DNA of 64,000 nucleotides, taken from contig NZ_CP150233.1 in NCBI RefSeq assembly GCF_037974265.1, positions 3,472,001 to 3,536,000 of the forward strand, given 5' to 3'. Origin of the DNA: Paenibacillus sp. FSL R5-0623 (GTDB taxonomy: Bacteria > Bacillota > Bacilli > Paenibacillales > Paenibacillaceae). Positions within the stretch are counted from its first letter, which is position 1. The number at the start of each line of letters is the position of its first letter. Shown piece after piece: positions 36,501-44,993 of the stretch. A program made the translations under genes and the position numbers. The notes under the pieces were generated by a model that saw only the letters and a program-made list of their open reading frames with translations, did not search any database and was not told the origin of the DNA.

Positions 36501-36893
36501 ATGCTTTACCTGGATCAGGAACTTGCGACCACGATTGCTATCGAATTTAAGAACAATCAGAAGGTATTGAATGCGATCGGAGACGAAACCCGGCAAGCCA
36601 TCCTCATAGCCTTGATTCAAGGGCCGCAAAAACCCGGCATGCGCGTAGGAGAGATCAGGATGAAGACTCACCTTTCCCGACCGACCGTATCACACCATCT
36701 GAAAATATTGAAAGAATCACAGATTATAAGTGTTCGTAAAGAAGGAACTTTCAACTATTATAGCCTTGACTCCGGTAGCAAGTTGAAATTGTTGAAAAAT
36801 CTGGTGAACCAAATAGAAAAGTTGCTAGCGCAATGCGAAGATCAAGCATCGGAACAACAAATAGGAAAAACGGGGAGGGGGAGTTGCGAATGA
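36501..36893 (+). CDS. ArsR-family winged-helix regulator
   Basis: The 130-residue protein carries an ArsR-type HTH (VLNAIGDETRQAILIALIQG, then HLSRPTVSHHLKILKESQIISVRKEG, FNYYSL). No ArsR metal-site cysteines (ELCVCDL type) are present, so it is probably not a metal sensor. The ATG at 36501 sits very close to GGAAGGGG, and a CTG or other start a few codons later is possible. Its TGA overlaps the ATG of the aldo-keto reductase by four bases (ATGA), so the pair is translationally coupled. Confidence 0.82.
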   Translation: MLYLDQELATTIAIEFKNNQKVLNAIGDETRQAILIALIQGPQKPGMRVGEIRMKTHLSRPTVSHHLKILKESQIISVRKEGTFNYYSLDSGSKLKLLKNLVNQIEKLLAQCEDQASEQQIGKTGRGSCE

Positions 36894-37756
36894 ATCAGAC
36901 AGTCGCAGCGGTAAACGGAGTGGACATTCCTCAACTCGGGTTCGGCCTATATAAGATCAAAGACGGGGGAACCTTCGAGAGGACTGTCGAGGAGGCTATT
37001 CGAAATGGTTATCGCCATTTCGATACGGCCAAAATTTACGGTAATGAAGCGGTGTTAGGGCGGGTCATCCAAAACAGCAGCATTCCCAGGGAGGAGTTCT
37101 TCATTACCTCCAAGGTATGGACGACAGATCTGGGGTACAGTGCGACTAAAAAGGCGTTCGAGCAGACTTGCCAGAAGCTGAACGTGACATATCTCGATAT
37201 GTATTTAATTCATTTTGCCGGTCCTCAATACGTGAATGCCTGGAAGGCGATGGAAGACTTATACGACGCAGGTAAAATCAAAGTTATAGGTGTAGCCAAT
37301 TTCGAGATCCGGCATCTGGAGCATCTGAAGAAACATTCCCGGATTTCGCCGATGGTAAATCAGATCGAGACCCATCCGGAATTTCCGCAACATGAATTGC
37401 ATGATTATATGGTTCGGCATCGGATTCTACATGAGGCTTGGGGACCGTTGGGACAGGGAAGCAAAGCCCTGTTGGAGCATCCGGAGCTAGCAGCAATTGC
37501 CCTTTGCCATCAGAAGTCGGTTGCGCAAGTCATTTTGCGCTGGCATCTGCAACGCGGAATTATTGTCATCCCCAAATCATCGAATCCTCAAAGGATAAAA
37601 GAGAATAACGAAATATTCGACTTTGAGTTGAATGAGAAGGAAATGGAACAAATACGACGATTGGATACGGGTAAGAGATATTCAGTAAGTCCGAATGGCT
37701 ACATGGTCAACCCGTTTTATATCAATTTGATGAAGTTATTTACTCGCTCTCATTGA
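36890..37756 (+). CDS. Aldo/keto reductase
   Basis: The 288-residue NADPH-dependent (beta/alpha)8 enzyme has the full AKR tetrad: Asp45 and Tyr50 (FDTAKIYGN), Lys75 (TSKVW) and His108 (LIHFAGP). The IPKSSNPQRIKEN motif binds NADP phosphate. GGGGAG precedes the start. It is coupled to the ArsR regulator upstream, which probably senses its substrate. The last two codons overlap a response-regulator tail fragment on the other strand, suggesting a recombination joint at the 3' end. Confidence 0.9.
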   Translation: MNQTVAAVNGVDIPQLGFGLYKIKDGGTFERTVEEAIRNGYRHFDTAKIYGNEAVLGRVIQNSSIPREEFFITSKVWTTDLGYSATKKAFEQTCQKLNVTYLDMYLIHFAGPQYVNAWKAMEDLYDAGKIKVIGVANFEIRHLEHLKKHSRISPMVNQIETHPEFPQHELHDYMVRHRILHEAWGPLGQGSKALLEHPELAAIALCHQKSVAQVILRWHLQRGIIVIPKSSNPQRIKENNEIFDFELNEKEMEQIRRLDTGKRYSVSPNGYMVNPFYINLMKLFTRSH

Positions 37757-37793
37757 TGAATCATATTTCTCCGGTACTGATAGGGCGTAACAG
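37750..37793 (-). pseudogene. Response-regulator C-terminal scrap matching the gene at 41696
   Basis: Minus-strand codons read AVTPYQYRRNMIHQ and stop, identical to the last residues of the regulator at 41696-43045. Over about 43 bases the two loci differ at three positions. Beyond 37793 the similarity ends. It is either the relic of a second regulator gene or a recombination footprint. Confidence 0.7.
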
Positions 37794-37897
37794 CAATCGC
37801 TTTTAAAATATTGTAAATCCATGTAGAGACATGATAAGATGAGAAGAGATCCGTTTGAATGAGGTTACCTAAATCAAAATTTGGGAGTGTTATTATA

Positions 37898-38134
37898 TTG
37901 AACAACAATAACATTAAAGTTGGTGTCTCTAATAAAGAAGGCCAGTTAGGTTTTGTCTTTTCGAGAGGTGGCCTGCGAGAAGGTTCCGGGAGAAAGAGTA
38001 TAGGTGTGACTAAAAAAATATCTTTAACTCTTACAGAGGACATGTGGGGGGAAATCGAAAACCATTGCACAGAGCATAAACTTTCTCGTTCGAAGGCTAT
38101 ACGTAACATCATTGAGTCCTTCTATACAAAATAA
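37898..38134 (+). CDS. Ribbon-helix-helix DNA-binding protein next to a sliding clamp
   Basis: The 78-residue product has a basic glycine-rich segment (GGLREGSGRKS) followed by a ribbon-helix-helix fold, TKKISLTLTEDMWGEIENHC and KLSRSKAIRNIIESF, as in CopG/MetJ-type proteins. The TTG at 37898 is preferred because GGGAG lies ten bases upstream; a longer frame starts at 37859. It precedes an extra DnaN-like gene by 27 bases, so it may autoregulate that pair. Such small proteins are common on plasmids and phages. Confidence 0.7.
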   Translation: MNNNNIKVGVSNKEGQLGFVFSRGGLREGSGRKSIGVTKKISLTLTEDMWGEIENHCTEHKLSRSKAIRNIIESFYTK

Positions 38135-38161
38135 TTTTTTTATTCGAGGTAGGTGAGGTCT

Positions 38162-39301
38162 TTGCTGGTAGAGATAACAAAAGATTCTCTTATGAATGCC
38201 ATACAATATGTGATAAAGGCAGTAGCAGCGAATAGTCCAATACCTATTCTTCAAGGAATACATATTCAAGCAGGTGCAGATGGCGTTACTTTTACGGCAA
38301 GTAATACAAGTTTGACGATACAGTCTATAATTGTTCAAGATGATGTTTCTCTGACTGTAAAAAGAACAGGGGCTATCGTTATACCATCGCGTTATTTTCA
38401 CGATATTATTCGTAAATTTAATGATGACAAAGTTATACTTGAAATTAAAGAGCCAATGATTCTTTCGATTGTATCCGGTCATTCTCAATTACGTTTATGC
38501 GGCATGGACCCTACAGAATTCCCTTCCATTGATGATGGAAAGGCGTTCCCTTCTACTAAACTACGCATTAATACTTCCTTACTTCGTTCGACTATTAAAC
38601 AGCTAGCAATCGTAGCATCAACGTCCGAGACCAGCCCCATATTAACAGGAGTTTCTTTGGAATGCAGTAATGATTGTCTTAACTTAATTGCTACAGATGG
38701 AGTGCGGCTTGCATACCGAGCTTTAAATTTAGAAGATGCTGCCATCAACAGTGTGAACGTTATTATTCCAGCGAAAAATCTCTATGAATTGTCGAAAATG
38801 TTAAACAAAGCAGATGAAACGACTGAAATTGAAGTGATTAACAATCGAGTTAATTTCACGACAAATGGACTGAAAGTGGAGTCGGCTCTTATTGAAGGAA
38901 CGTTCCCATCCATAATAAATGTAATTCCTCAATCGTATATGTGTGAAATCGCAGTTGATACAGCATGTTTGTTGAAAGCAGTTGAATGTGTAACTGTGAT
39001 GGCTAGAGAACAAGTGATTAGATTAGTAGCTAATGCAGACACATTAAAACTATTGTCCAAAACAGCCGATGTTGGAGATATTCAGAATGAAATTCCACTA
39101 TTAGAGATGGGTGGGGAAGAATTTGTGGTATCACTAAATGGAAAGTTTTTTATCGATATACTTCGCAATATGGATTGCGCTAGCGTCCGATTAAGATACG
39201 CCGGGAAAACAAGTCCCATCGTCGTACTTCCAGATGATTCGCTCATGTCTACTCTGTTCTTGATTACTCCAGTGATGACCTGTGAGCCGTATTATAAATA
39301 A
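38162..39301 (+). CDS. DNA polymerase III beta subunit (sliding clamp) paralogue
   Basis: The 379-residue protein has the length and three-domain repeat of DnaN: MLVEITKDSLMNAIQYVIKAV at the start, IPILQGIHI, FPSI and LIATDGVRLAYR in the middle, and TSPIVVLPDD near the end in place of the usual clamp C-terminus. The end (LITPVMTCEPYYK) differs from the canonical PxR-type tail. It is far from dnaA/recF genes and so is an accessory clamp. The TTG at 38162 follows GAGGTAGG; a GTG at 38153 is the alternative. Extra clamps occur in Bacilli and on mobile elements, and one in Streptomyces gives resistance to clamp-binding antibiotics. Confidence 0.85.
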   Translation: MLVEITKDSLMNAIQYVIKAVAANSPIPILQGIHIQAGADGVTFTASNTSLTIQSIIVQDDVSLTVKRTGAIVIPSRYFHDIIRKFNDDKVILEIKEPMILSIVSGHSQLRLCGMDPTEFPSIDDGKAFPSTKLRINTSLLRSTIKQLAIVASTSETSPILTGVSLECSNDCLNLIATDGVRLAYRALNLEDAAINSVNVIIPAKNLYELSKMLNKADETTEIEVINNRVNFTTNGLKVESALIEGTFPSIINVIPQSYMCEIAVDTACLLKAVECVTVMAREQVIRLVANADTLKLLSKTADVGDIQNEIPLLEMGGEEFVVSLNGKFFIDILRNMDCASVRLRYAGKTSPIVVLPDDSLMSTLFLITPVMTCEPYYK

Positions 39302-39391
39302 CGGCAAGTTTTTTACTGACTTTTTCGTGCAGAAATTGCAAGGTATTCATTATTTATTTCCCATAAAATTACCTTGAAGGGAGGGAGTACG

Positions 39392-40246
39392 ATGGATTGG
39401 TTGGTCAGGATGAATAGTGCCATGGAATATATCGAAACAAATCTAGCGGACACTATTTCATATGATGAAATAGCACAGAGAGCCTGTTGCTCTACCTATC
39501 ATTTTCAAAGGATGTTTCCATTTATTACTGGCGTAACGTTATCGGAGTACATTCGACGTCGACGGTTGACATTGGCGGCATTCGAACTGCAGACAACAGG
39601 CTCAAAGGTTATTGATGTAGCCATGAAATATGGATATGATTCGCCGGAGGCGTTTGCACGGGCCTTTAAGAATCTTCATGGTATTATGCCTACATCTGCT
39701 CGCGATACAGGCGTTTCGCTAAAAGCCTATCCTCGAATGTCCTTTCATATTTCAATAAAAGGGGATGTCGAAATGAATTACCGTATTGAGCAAAGAGATT
39801 CTTTTGAGATGTTTGGAGTATATGGAATTATAAATGCAGACCAGAAAACAGCGTTCGCTGAAGTACCTCAATTCCGTATAAAATGTGATGATGATGGCAG
39901 CGTTGATCATATGAATGACTTACTGGGGCGTTTTGGTGATACCATGTTACATGCCGCCCTTTATGATCACACGAAAGAATCTTTCAAATACATGATCTGT
40001 TATCATGTACCTAAGGGGCTTGAAATTCCGGAGAGATTCACAAAATTTGCTGTCCCAGCATTAACGTGGGCGGTTTTTCCGGAGCCGCAGTGTGATATGC
40101 AAAAGTTATGGCAACGAATCTATTCTGAGTGGTTTCCAACATCTGAATACGAACAGGTTGAGGGCCCTACTTTCGAAATGTATTATGGAATGGCACGACA
40201 TGGGAATGTTTCAGGTGAGATCTGGATACCCGTGAAGAAAAAATAA
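39392..40246 (+). CDS. AraC-HTH and GyrI-like effector-domain regulator
   Basis: The 284-residue protein begins with an AraC double HTH (YIETNLADTISYDEIAQRACCS, YGYDSPEAFARAFKNLHG) and ends with a GyrI-like/SOUL effector domain (YRIEQRDSFEMFGVYGI, YMICYHVPKG, TFEMYYGM, EIWIPV). This is the Rob/YdeE-type layout that binds hydrophobic cations or drugs. GGGAGGGAG precedes the ATG at 39392. No transporter is adjacent. Confidence 0.88.
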   Translation: MDWLVRMNSAMEYIETNLADTISYDEIAQRACCSTYHFQRMFPFITGVTLSEYIRRRRLTLAAFELQTTGSKVIDVAMKYGYDSPEAFARAFKNLHGIMPTSARDTGVSLKAYPRMSFHISIKGDVEMNYRIEQRDSFEMFGVYGIINADQKTAFAEVPQFRIKCDDDGSVDHMNDLLGRFGDTMLHAALYDHTKESFKYMICYHVPKGLEIPERFTKFAVPALTWAVFPEPQCDMQKLWQRIYSEWFPTSEYEQVEGPTFEMYYGMARHGNVSGEIWIPVKKK

Positions 40247-40313
40247 CGCTTTTATATGAGCGAAATTCAGGCGTTAACGAAGAAGACAACTGAAAAAATT
40301 TAGATTATAATAC

Positions 40314-40340
40314 AGGGTCATCCCCACAAAGGATGGCCCT
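40314..40340 (+). terminator. Hairpin after the AraC-GyrI gene
   Basis: AGGGTCATCC and GGATGGCCCT pair (one G-T) but lack a strong T run, so termination may be partial. Confidence 0.5.
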
Positions 40341-40343
40341 ATA

Positions 40344-40560
40344 GCTTGCCGTTACAGACAGCGCGGAGAACCGTATCAAAAGTGATGGTGAAAATTCGTT
40401 GTTGGTAAAGTGGGAGAGTGCGGTGAGCGTGTGATTTAAAGAATTAACAGAGCCTCTATAGTGGGGAGCCTTTACCTAGATGTAGGGCCCTCTGGGAAAG
40501 GGATCTAGTTACTAGGTCACTAATATTAAATATACCCAAAATTTGCTTGAGACACTTTGA
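40344..40560 (+). other. Unassigned, possibly structured leader before fabZ
   Basis: About 215 bases without a credible gene. The stretch is purine-rich on the plus strand and can form a CTAGAT/ATCTAG hairpin around 40476-40508. It does not contain the conserved T-box bulge, and I could not match it to a known riboswitch, group II intron end or rRNA fragment. It directly precedes the ribosome binding site of fabZ. Confidence 0.3.
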
Positions 40561-40579
40561 GCTAAAGAGGAGGCAATCC

Positions 40580-41008
40580 ATGTTTGATATTGAAAGAATA
40601 AAAGAGGTAATTCCTCATAGGTATCCATTTCTTTTGGTGGATAAAATCTTGGAAATTGATGAGGGCAAGAAAGCTGTCGGAAGTAAAAATGTGACAATCA
40701 ATGAGCCTTATTTCATTGGTCATTTTCCCGGCCATCCGGTAATGCCTGGAGTCGCGATTGTTGAAGCGCTGGCACAAGTCGGTGGTATCGTTATGTCTAA
40801 AAGAGGGAGTAATAATCATGAAATAGGTTTATTGACTGGTATTGATAATTGTCGATTCAAACGCCAAGTAAAACCTGGAGACCAACTTCTACTTACATTC
40901 GAGGTAACTCGTATCAAGGGACAGATCGTCAAAGGGAAAGGTTTCGCCACAGTAAACAATGAACTGGTTTGTGAATCTGAAATCATGTTTGCATTCAGTT
41001 CAATTTAG
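40580..41008 (+). CDS. fabZ: 3-hydroxyacyl-ACP dehydratase FabZ
   Basis: The 142-residue hot-dog-fold enzyme dehydrates 3-hydroxyacyl-ACP in fatty acid elongation. The catalytic histidine His48 (IGHFPGHP) and Glu62 (VEALAQVGG) are spaced exactly as in E. coli FabZ. AGAGGAGG precedes the ATG at 40580. It stands alone with no other fatty-acid genes, so it may be a second copy or serve a specialised acyl chain. Confidence 0.93.
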   Translation: MFDIERIKEVIPHRYPFLLVDKILEIDEGKKAVGSKNVTINEPYFIGHFPGHPVMPGVAIVEALAQVGGIVMSKRGSNNHEIGLLTGIDNCRFKRQVKPGDQLLLTFEVTRIKGQIVKGKGFATVNNELVCESEIMFAFSSI

Positions 41009-41058
41009 GATTTAAGTTTACGGGCACGCCTGCATTTTTTATCTTGAGGGGGTTAGTT

Positions 41059-41508
41059 ATGGATATTAAAATTCGAGAAATTATATCAGATGATTATGCT
41101 GAAGTTGTTTCTTTATGGAATGATGTACTTGAAATTCGTAATGTTAATGATGCAAACTTCCGAGTGACTATGGAAGAGATGAATAAGGCCGGGAATTACA
41201 AAACATTTGTCGCATTGATAGAAAATAATGTGGTCGGTTTTGTAACTATTGTACAGGCATTATCCGTAGGGGTTCCAATTGGTTATCTACATATTCAAGC
41301 TCTTGCTGTTAAAAGGGATCTGCAACATAGAGGGATAGGTACAAAACTACTAAGACAGACTGAAAATTATGCTAAAGAACGGGGAATATCAAGTATAATT
41401 TTATGTAGTGGAATGAAGCGAACCAACGCCCATGCTTTTTATGAGCATAACGGCTATGACAGAGATTCATATTGCTTTGATAAGATGATCGACCTAACCC
41501 AAGATTAA
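41059..41508 (+). CDS. GNAT-family N-acetyltransferase
   Basis: The 149-residue protein has the GNAT acetyl-CoA motif RDLQHRGIGTKLLRQTENYAKERG and the C-terminal NAHAFYEHNGY. It transfers an acetyl group from acetyl-CoA to an amine of unknown identity. GAGGGGG precedes the ATG at 41059. It lies 50 bases after fabZ and may share its transcript. Confidence 0.88.
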   Translation: MDIKIREIISDDYAEVVSLWNDVLEIRNVNDANFRVTMEEMNKAGNYKTFVALIENNVVGFVTIVQALSVGVPIGYLHIQALAVKRDLQHRGIGTKLLRQTENYAKERGISSIILCSGMKRTNAHAFYEHNGYDRDSYCFDKMIDLTQD

Positions 41509-41599
41509 ACGAATATTCACTCACCTCCACAGCGTCTTAAACAAATAAAACAAAAATCGCTACATCATTCATTAAAGTTTCTTATATATTAATTGCACC

Positions 41600-41649
41600 A
41601 AAAAGACCCTACTCACTCTTTAAACTGAAGAGTGGAAGTTGGGCTTTTT
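41600..41649. terminator. Bidirectional terminator between GNAT and the response regulator
   Basis: AAAAAGACCC with an inner ACTCTT arm pairs with AAGAGT and GGGCTTTTT, leaving A- and T-rich ends on both sides. Confidence 0.75.
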
Positions 41650-41695
41650 CGGTACTGCATTGGACATATCCATTATGTAACATATTCAACCGAAG

Positions 41696-43045
41696 TCATT
41701 GATGGATCATATTTCTGCGGTACTGGTAGGGCGTAACTCCATATTCCACTTTGAACAACTGGATAAAATATTGATTTTTTCGGTAGCCAACCATCTGAGC
41801 TATATCGGCTACACGGAGTTCCGAATCCTGAAGCAGTTGAGAAGCTTTCTCTAACCGCTTCCTGGAAATGTAGTTTGACACATTTTGGCCCGTCTCCTGT
41901 TTAAACAGTTTGGAAAAGTAGACGGGATGGAGATGTGCAACTTTCCCCAGTTCATCCAGGCTAAGACCATGTGACAGATGGTCTTCGATATACGTTTGTA
42001 CTTTGTTAACGATGGTTTGGATGGACATCTGTTTGTTGTTTCTAATCCGACTGACCCGATCCATGAGAGTTGAGGATAGTTCATCAGGATAGCGTAACTG
42101 GTTGAATATCCAATCCACGGTCACAGAGTCATCCTGATCCTTGTCCGTCAGATATACATATAGAATGGTCTCCATGAGAAAGATTATTTTTTGCTTATGG
42201 AGATGGATTTGATCATATTTTTTAATGATATTTCCCGCCGACTCCCAATCACCACATGATGGAGAATAGCCCAATAAGCCAACAAAGTCGTCCGCGCGTA
42301 CGTCCTCATTAAGGAAAAACCTGTAGAACATCTGCCGGGTCACGTTGCGATCGGTCAATGTAAAGGGAGGGGATACAACCGATTGCTCCAGTTCAATAGT
42401 TAGTTCCCCAGCAGCTTCTTCCGGAACAAGAGCGAACAGTCGCGTGCCCGCAGTCCAAATGAGACGATCCAGTTTGTCTCCGACAGCATGTTTTATAGCA
42501 TCCTCATGTTCCTGTGTAAACCCCTCCAGCTTGAAGCAGCACATACGCCGACGCCCTAAAAATTCAGTATAAGCATCATATTGCTTCCTTAATGTCTCGT
42601 TATGACCAATAAGCGAAAGCAGATACTCCAATCCATCGAAGTTCTCCCATGCAACAGATTGAACGGGCCGTGTCTTTGTAATATTGTTGATGGCTTTAGA
42701 CATAGCTTTCTCCACATCATCTTTGTCGACAGGTTTGAGCAAGTAGTCGAGCGCACCTAAACGGATTCCTTGTTGCGCATATTCGAACTCGGAGTAGCCG
42801 GAAAGGATGATCACTTTGGTTGGCAAGTTATGTTGGTGGATATGTTGAAGCAGATCAATACCAGAAACCTCAGGCATTCGGATGTCAGTGATCAGAATAT
42901 CGATGTGGTTTTGAGTCAACATGTCTCGGGCTTCAATCGAATTGGTCATCGTCTCGATCTGATCAATGCCAAAGGTGTTCCAATCGAGCAAGTGCTTCAT
43001 ATATTCAACAACATAATGTCCATCATCCACAATTAATAATCGCAT
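41696..43045 (-). CDS. YesN-type response regulator (receiver and AraC HTH)
   Basis: The 449-residue regulator has an N-terminal receiver with acidic pocket VDD, phospho-acceptor Asp54 in ILITDIRMPEVSG, and KPVDKDD. A long linker domain follows, then a C-terminal AraC double HTH (LSLDELGKVAHLHPVYFSKLFKQETG, VADIAQMVGYRKNQYFIQLFKVEYG). Its ATG overlaps the last base of the kinase stop codon (TAATG). It should activate the divergent transporter and galactanase genes when the kinase senses substrate. Confidence 0.93.
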   Translation of the reverse strand: MRLLIVDDGHYVVEYMKHLLDWNTFGIDQIETMTNSIEARDMLTQNHIDILITDIRMPEVSGIDLLQHIHQHNLPTKVIILSGYSEFEYAQQGIRLGALDYLLKPVDKDDVEKAMSKAINNITKTRPVQSVAWENFDGLEYLLSLIGHNETLRKQYDAYTEFLGRRRMCCFKLEGFTQEHEDAIKHAVGDKLDRLIWTAGTRLFALVPEEAAGELTIELEQSVVSPPFTLTDRNVTRQMFYRFFLNEDVRADDFVGLLGYSPSCGDWESAGNIIKKYDQIHLHKQKIIFLMETILYVYLTDKDQDDSVTVDWIFNQLRYPDELSSTLMDRVSRIRNNKQMSIQTIVNKVQTYIEDHLSHGLSLDELGKVAHLHPVYFSKLFKQETGQNVSNYISRKRLEKASQLLQDSELRVADIAQMVGYRKNQYFIQLFKVEYGVTPYQYRRNMIHQ

Positions 43046-44754
43046 TAGCTATCTCCTTTCACCACGGGAATGCTGATGAGCAGCAGGACGGACAAGCCGC
43101 CCCAATCATTAGTAGTAAAATGTAACCCGCTACGTTCACCGTATGTATTTTTCAGACGTTGATTTACATTCCAGAGCCCTACGCCTTTAATTCCTTCAGG
43201 CGGGGTATCACTCTCAAGCCGAGCCTCCAGGCTACGAATATCATCCAGTGAAAGACCTTTGCCGTCATCGGAGACCTTAATCGTTATTGCAGCCTCCGTC
43301 TGTTTTACATCAATCGAGACCCGATGGGCACCTTGTTGTCCTTCAATTCCATGTTGAATCGCATTTTCAACCACTGGCTGGATGATTAGCGGCATGAGGG
43401 GAAGGGAGGACAATTCCGACGGCAGATCAATGCTGTACTCCATTTTTTTGCTTAGAGCCATAATGATCAGGAAATGTTCCGCAAACTGAAGCTCACTTTC
43501 CAGCGTGACTTCATGCCGGTCCAATTTGGTTAAATAACGATAATATTCAGCTAGATGTTTGCTCATGCGCATGACAGAATCAGGTGAAAACTGAGCCACC
43601 GACATAATGAAAAATAAACTGTTGTACAAAAAATGAGGATTGATCTGAGCTTGGAGTTGTTGAAGTTCCGCACTTCGTCTTAGTTCCGTTTCAGTCTTCA
43701 AGGATACAAACAAATCCTGGATCTCAGTAACCATATGATTAAAACTTCTGAACAGGCTGTAGAACTCTCTATCCGTATTTTCGGTAATACGTGTATTGTG
43801 ATTGCCTTGTTCGACCTGTGAAAACTTCCGCTCCAACAAACGAATATTACGGTAATAGTTCCGGTAAAACGTAAAGATCACAACCAACCCAAGCGTAAAA
43901 ACGGCTAAAATACTGGCAAAAAAAACCTTGCGATTGCGGTCAATCGGTTGCAGAAAATCATTCGTCTGTGTATATGTAATCAGGTAGGCGTCGATTGATT
44001 CAATATATCGGGAAAGAACATAGTAATCGTCCGACTTGGTGTGATAATCATATTTCAAAGTGATCTCCGGCTGTGGAGAAAGCATATCAGTAACCGCTTT
44101 CAATAGATCGCTGTCGACTTCTTTCTCACTCCATAACTGATTGGAATTAAACCAAAAAAAAGCGTTTGAGCTGTCGTTGTTCACAGCCTTTTTCAGCAGA
44201 TTTTTCAAATAATCGGTATTCAGCTTTACACCAACGACGTACTGAGTCGGTTCGTTTTGTCCGGATTTTTGGATGTAAGGGTAGAGGGCAAAGTAATACA
44301 AGCTATTGCCGACAATTTGCCATCCCCGCTCATGAACATCCTTGAACGGAAGTCTCGCCTCCGGCGTACTGTTGGTGGACAGAAACGTTTCTTCATACTT
44401 CCAGTAAATGCCGATCGATTCAATCGATCGACTGGATAGGAGCGTTTGCCGCAAGCGATCAACGATTTCGTTTTTCTTCATTTGGGAATCGTAATTGTTC
44501 AGCTCGATAACATGCCTCTGATAAAATCGGACATCACTGTCTGCCGCATATTGAACTCCGTACATGTTAGCCTCGTATATAATCCCGTCCAGAATGCCTT
44601 TCACATAATCAAGCTGGTTTTTGGAAGCGCCAATCAGATTTTCTTCAAGTGTCTTGGAGCTTAATCGGTTCATCACGAAAAACAAACTTAACGTCAGCAG
44701 CAGAAAAAAAACAAAGAAATAGATAAATCGCTTCATATACATTTTTCGGATCAT
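43045..44754 (-). CDS. YesM-type sensor histidine kinase
   Basis: The 569-residue membrane kinase has a first helix at about 9-28, a large extracellular sensor (30-275), a second helix (277-297), a HAMP linker, the His_kinase motif QINPHFLYNSL with His374, and a C-terminal ATPase with ENAIQHGIE and DDGKGL boxes. It belongs to the LytS/YesM group that senses sugars, often with a binding protein. AAAGGAAA lies before the ATG. It is paired with the regulator at 41696 and divergent from the transporter. Confidence 0.93.
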   Translation of the reverse strand: MIRKMYMKRFIYFFVFFLLLTLSLFFVMNRLSSKTLEENLIGASKNQLDYVKGILDGIIYEANMYGVQYAADSDVRFYQRHVIELNNYDSQMKKNEIVDRLRQTLLSSRSIESIGIYWKYEETFLSTNSTPEARLPFKDVHERGWQIVGNSLYYFALYPYIQKSGQNEPTQYVVGVKLNTDYLKNLLKKAVNNDSSNAFFWFNSNQLWSEKEVDSDLLKAVTDMLSPQPEITLKYDYHTKSDDYYVLSRYIESIDAYLITYTQTNDFLQPIDRNRKVFFASILAVFTLGLVVIFTFYRNYYRNIRLLERKFSQVEQGNHNTRITENTDREFYSLFRSFNHMVTEIQDLFVSLKTETELRRSAELQQLQAQINPHFLYNSLFFIMSVAQFSPDSVMRMSKHLAEYYRYLTKLDRHEVTLESELQFAEHFLIIMALSKKMEYSIDLPSELSSLPLMPLIIQPVVENAIQHGIEGQQGAHRVSIDVKQTEAAITIKVSDDGKGLSLDDIRSLEARLESDTPPEGIKGVGLWNVNQRLKNTYGERSGLHFTTNDWGGLSVLLLISIPVVKGDS

Positions 44755-44852
44755 ATATGTTTCCTTTCATATCGCCAAACGCAGAAGTTTAAAATCCAGA
44801 TCGGATTAACTTTAATATAAGCCAAACCTTCGAAAAGCGGAAGGGCAGCATC

Positions 44853-44875
44853 TGCTATAAATGAAAGCGTTTTAA
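44853..44875 (+). promoter_or_regulatory. Extended -10 promoter with cre at the start site
   Basis: TGCTATAAA (44853-44861) is an extended -10 with no clear -35, as expected for a promoter needing an activator such as the YesN protein. ATGAAAGCGTTTTAA (44861-44875) matches cre at about 13 to 14 of 15 positions and covers the start of transcription. Confidence 0.65.
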
Positions 44876-44895
44876 AATTGATTCAGGATGAGGTG

Positions 44896-44979
44896 ATGAT
44901 CTTGAAATTTTGGCATTTTGGAGTGAAAGCGCTTTTGTTAAGCTTAATTGCGAGGATTACATTCGAAGAGCCAACATAG
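44896..44979 (+). CDS. Possible 27-codon leader peptide
   Basis: After AGGATGAGGTG an ATG (or the TTG at 44902) opens a 27-codon frame (MILKFWHFGVKALLLSL at its start) whose TAG lies inside the AGAGGAGG ribosome site of the permease. Its product is hydrophobic and basic and matches no family I know. It could couple translation to the permease. It may also be chance. Confidence 0.35.
   Translation: MILKFWHFGVKALLLSLIARITFEEPT
44923..44937 (+). promoter_or_regulatory. Second cre-like site
   Basis: GTGAAAGCGCTTTTG contains the symmetric core AAAGCGCTTT and lies 62 bases downstream of the first cre, within the transcribed leader. A CcpA bound there would act as a roadblock. Confidence 0.6.
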
Positions 44980-44993
44980 AGGAGGTATGCAAC

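Noticed and set aside
38024-38488. Minus-strand frame across the sliding clamp gene
   Set aside because: It is antisense to a well-matched DnaN frame and has no ribosome site.
40344-40560. T-box riboswitch or group II intron end before fabZ
   Set aside because: The conserved TGG-ACCGCGG bulge of T-boxes is absent and no intron domain V could be drawn.
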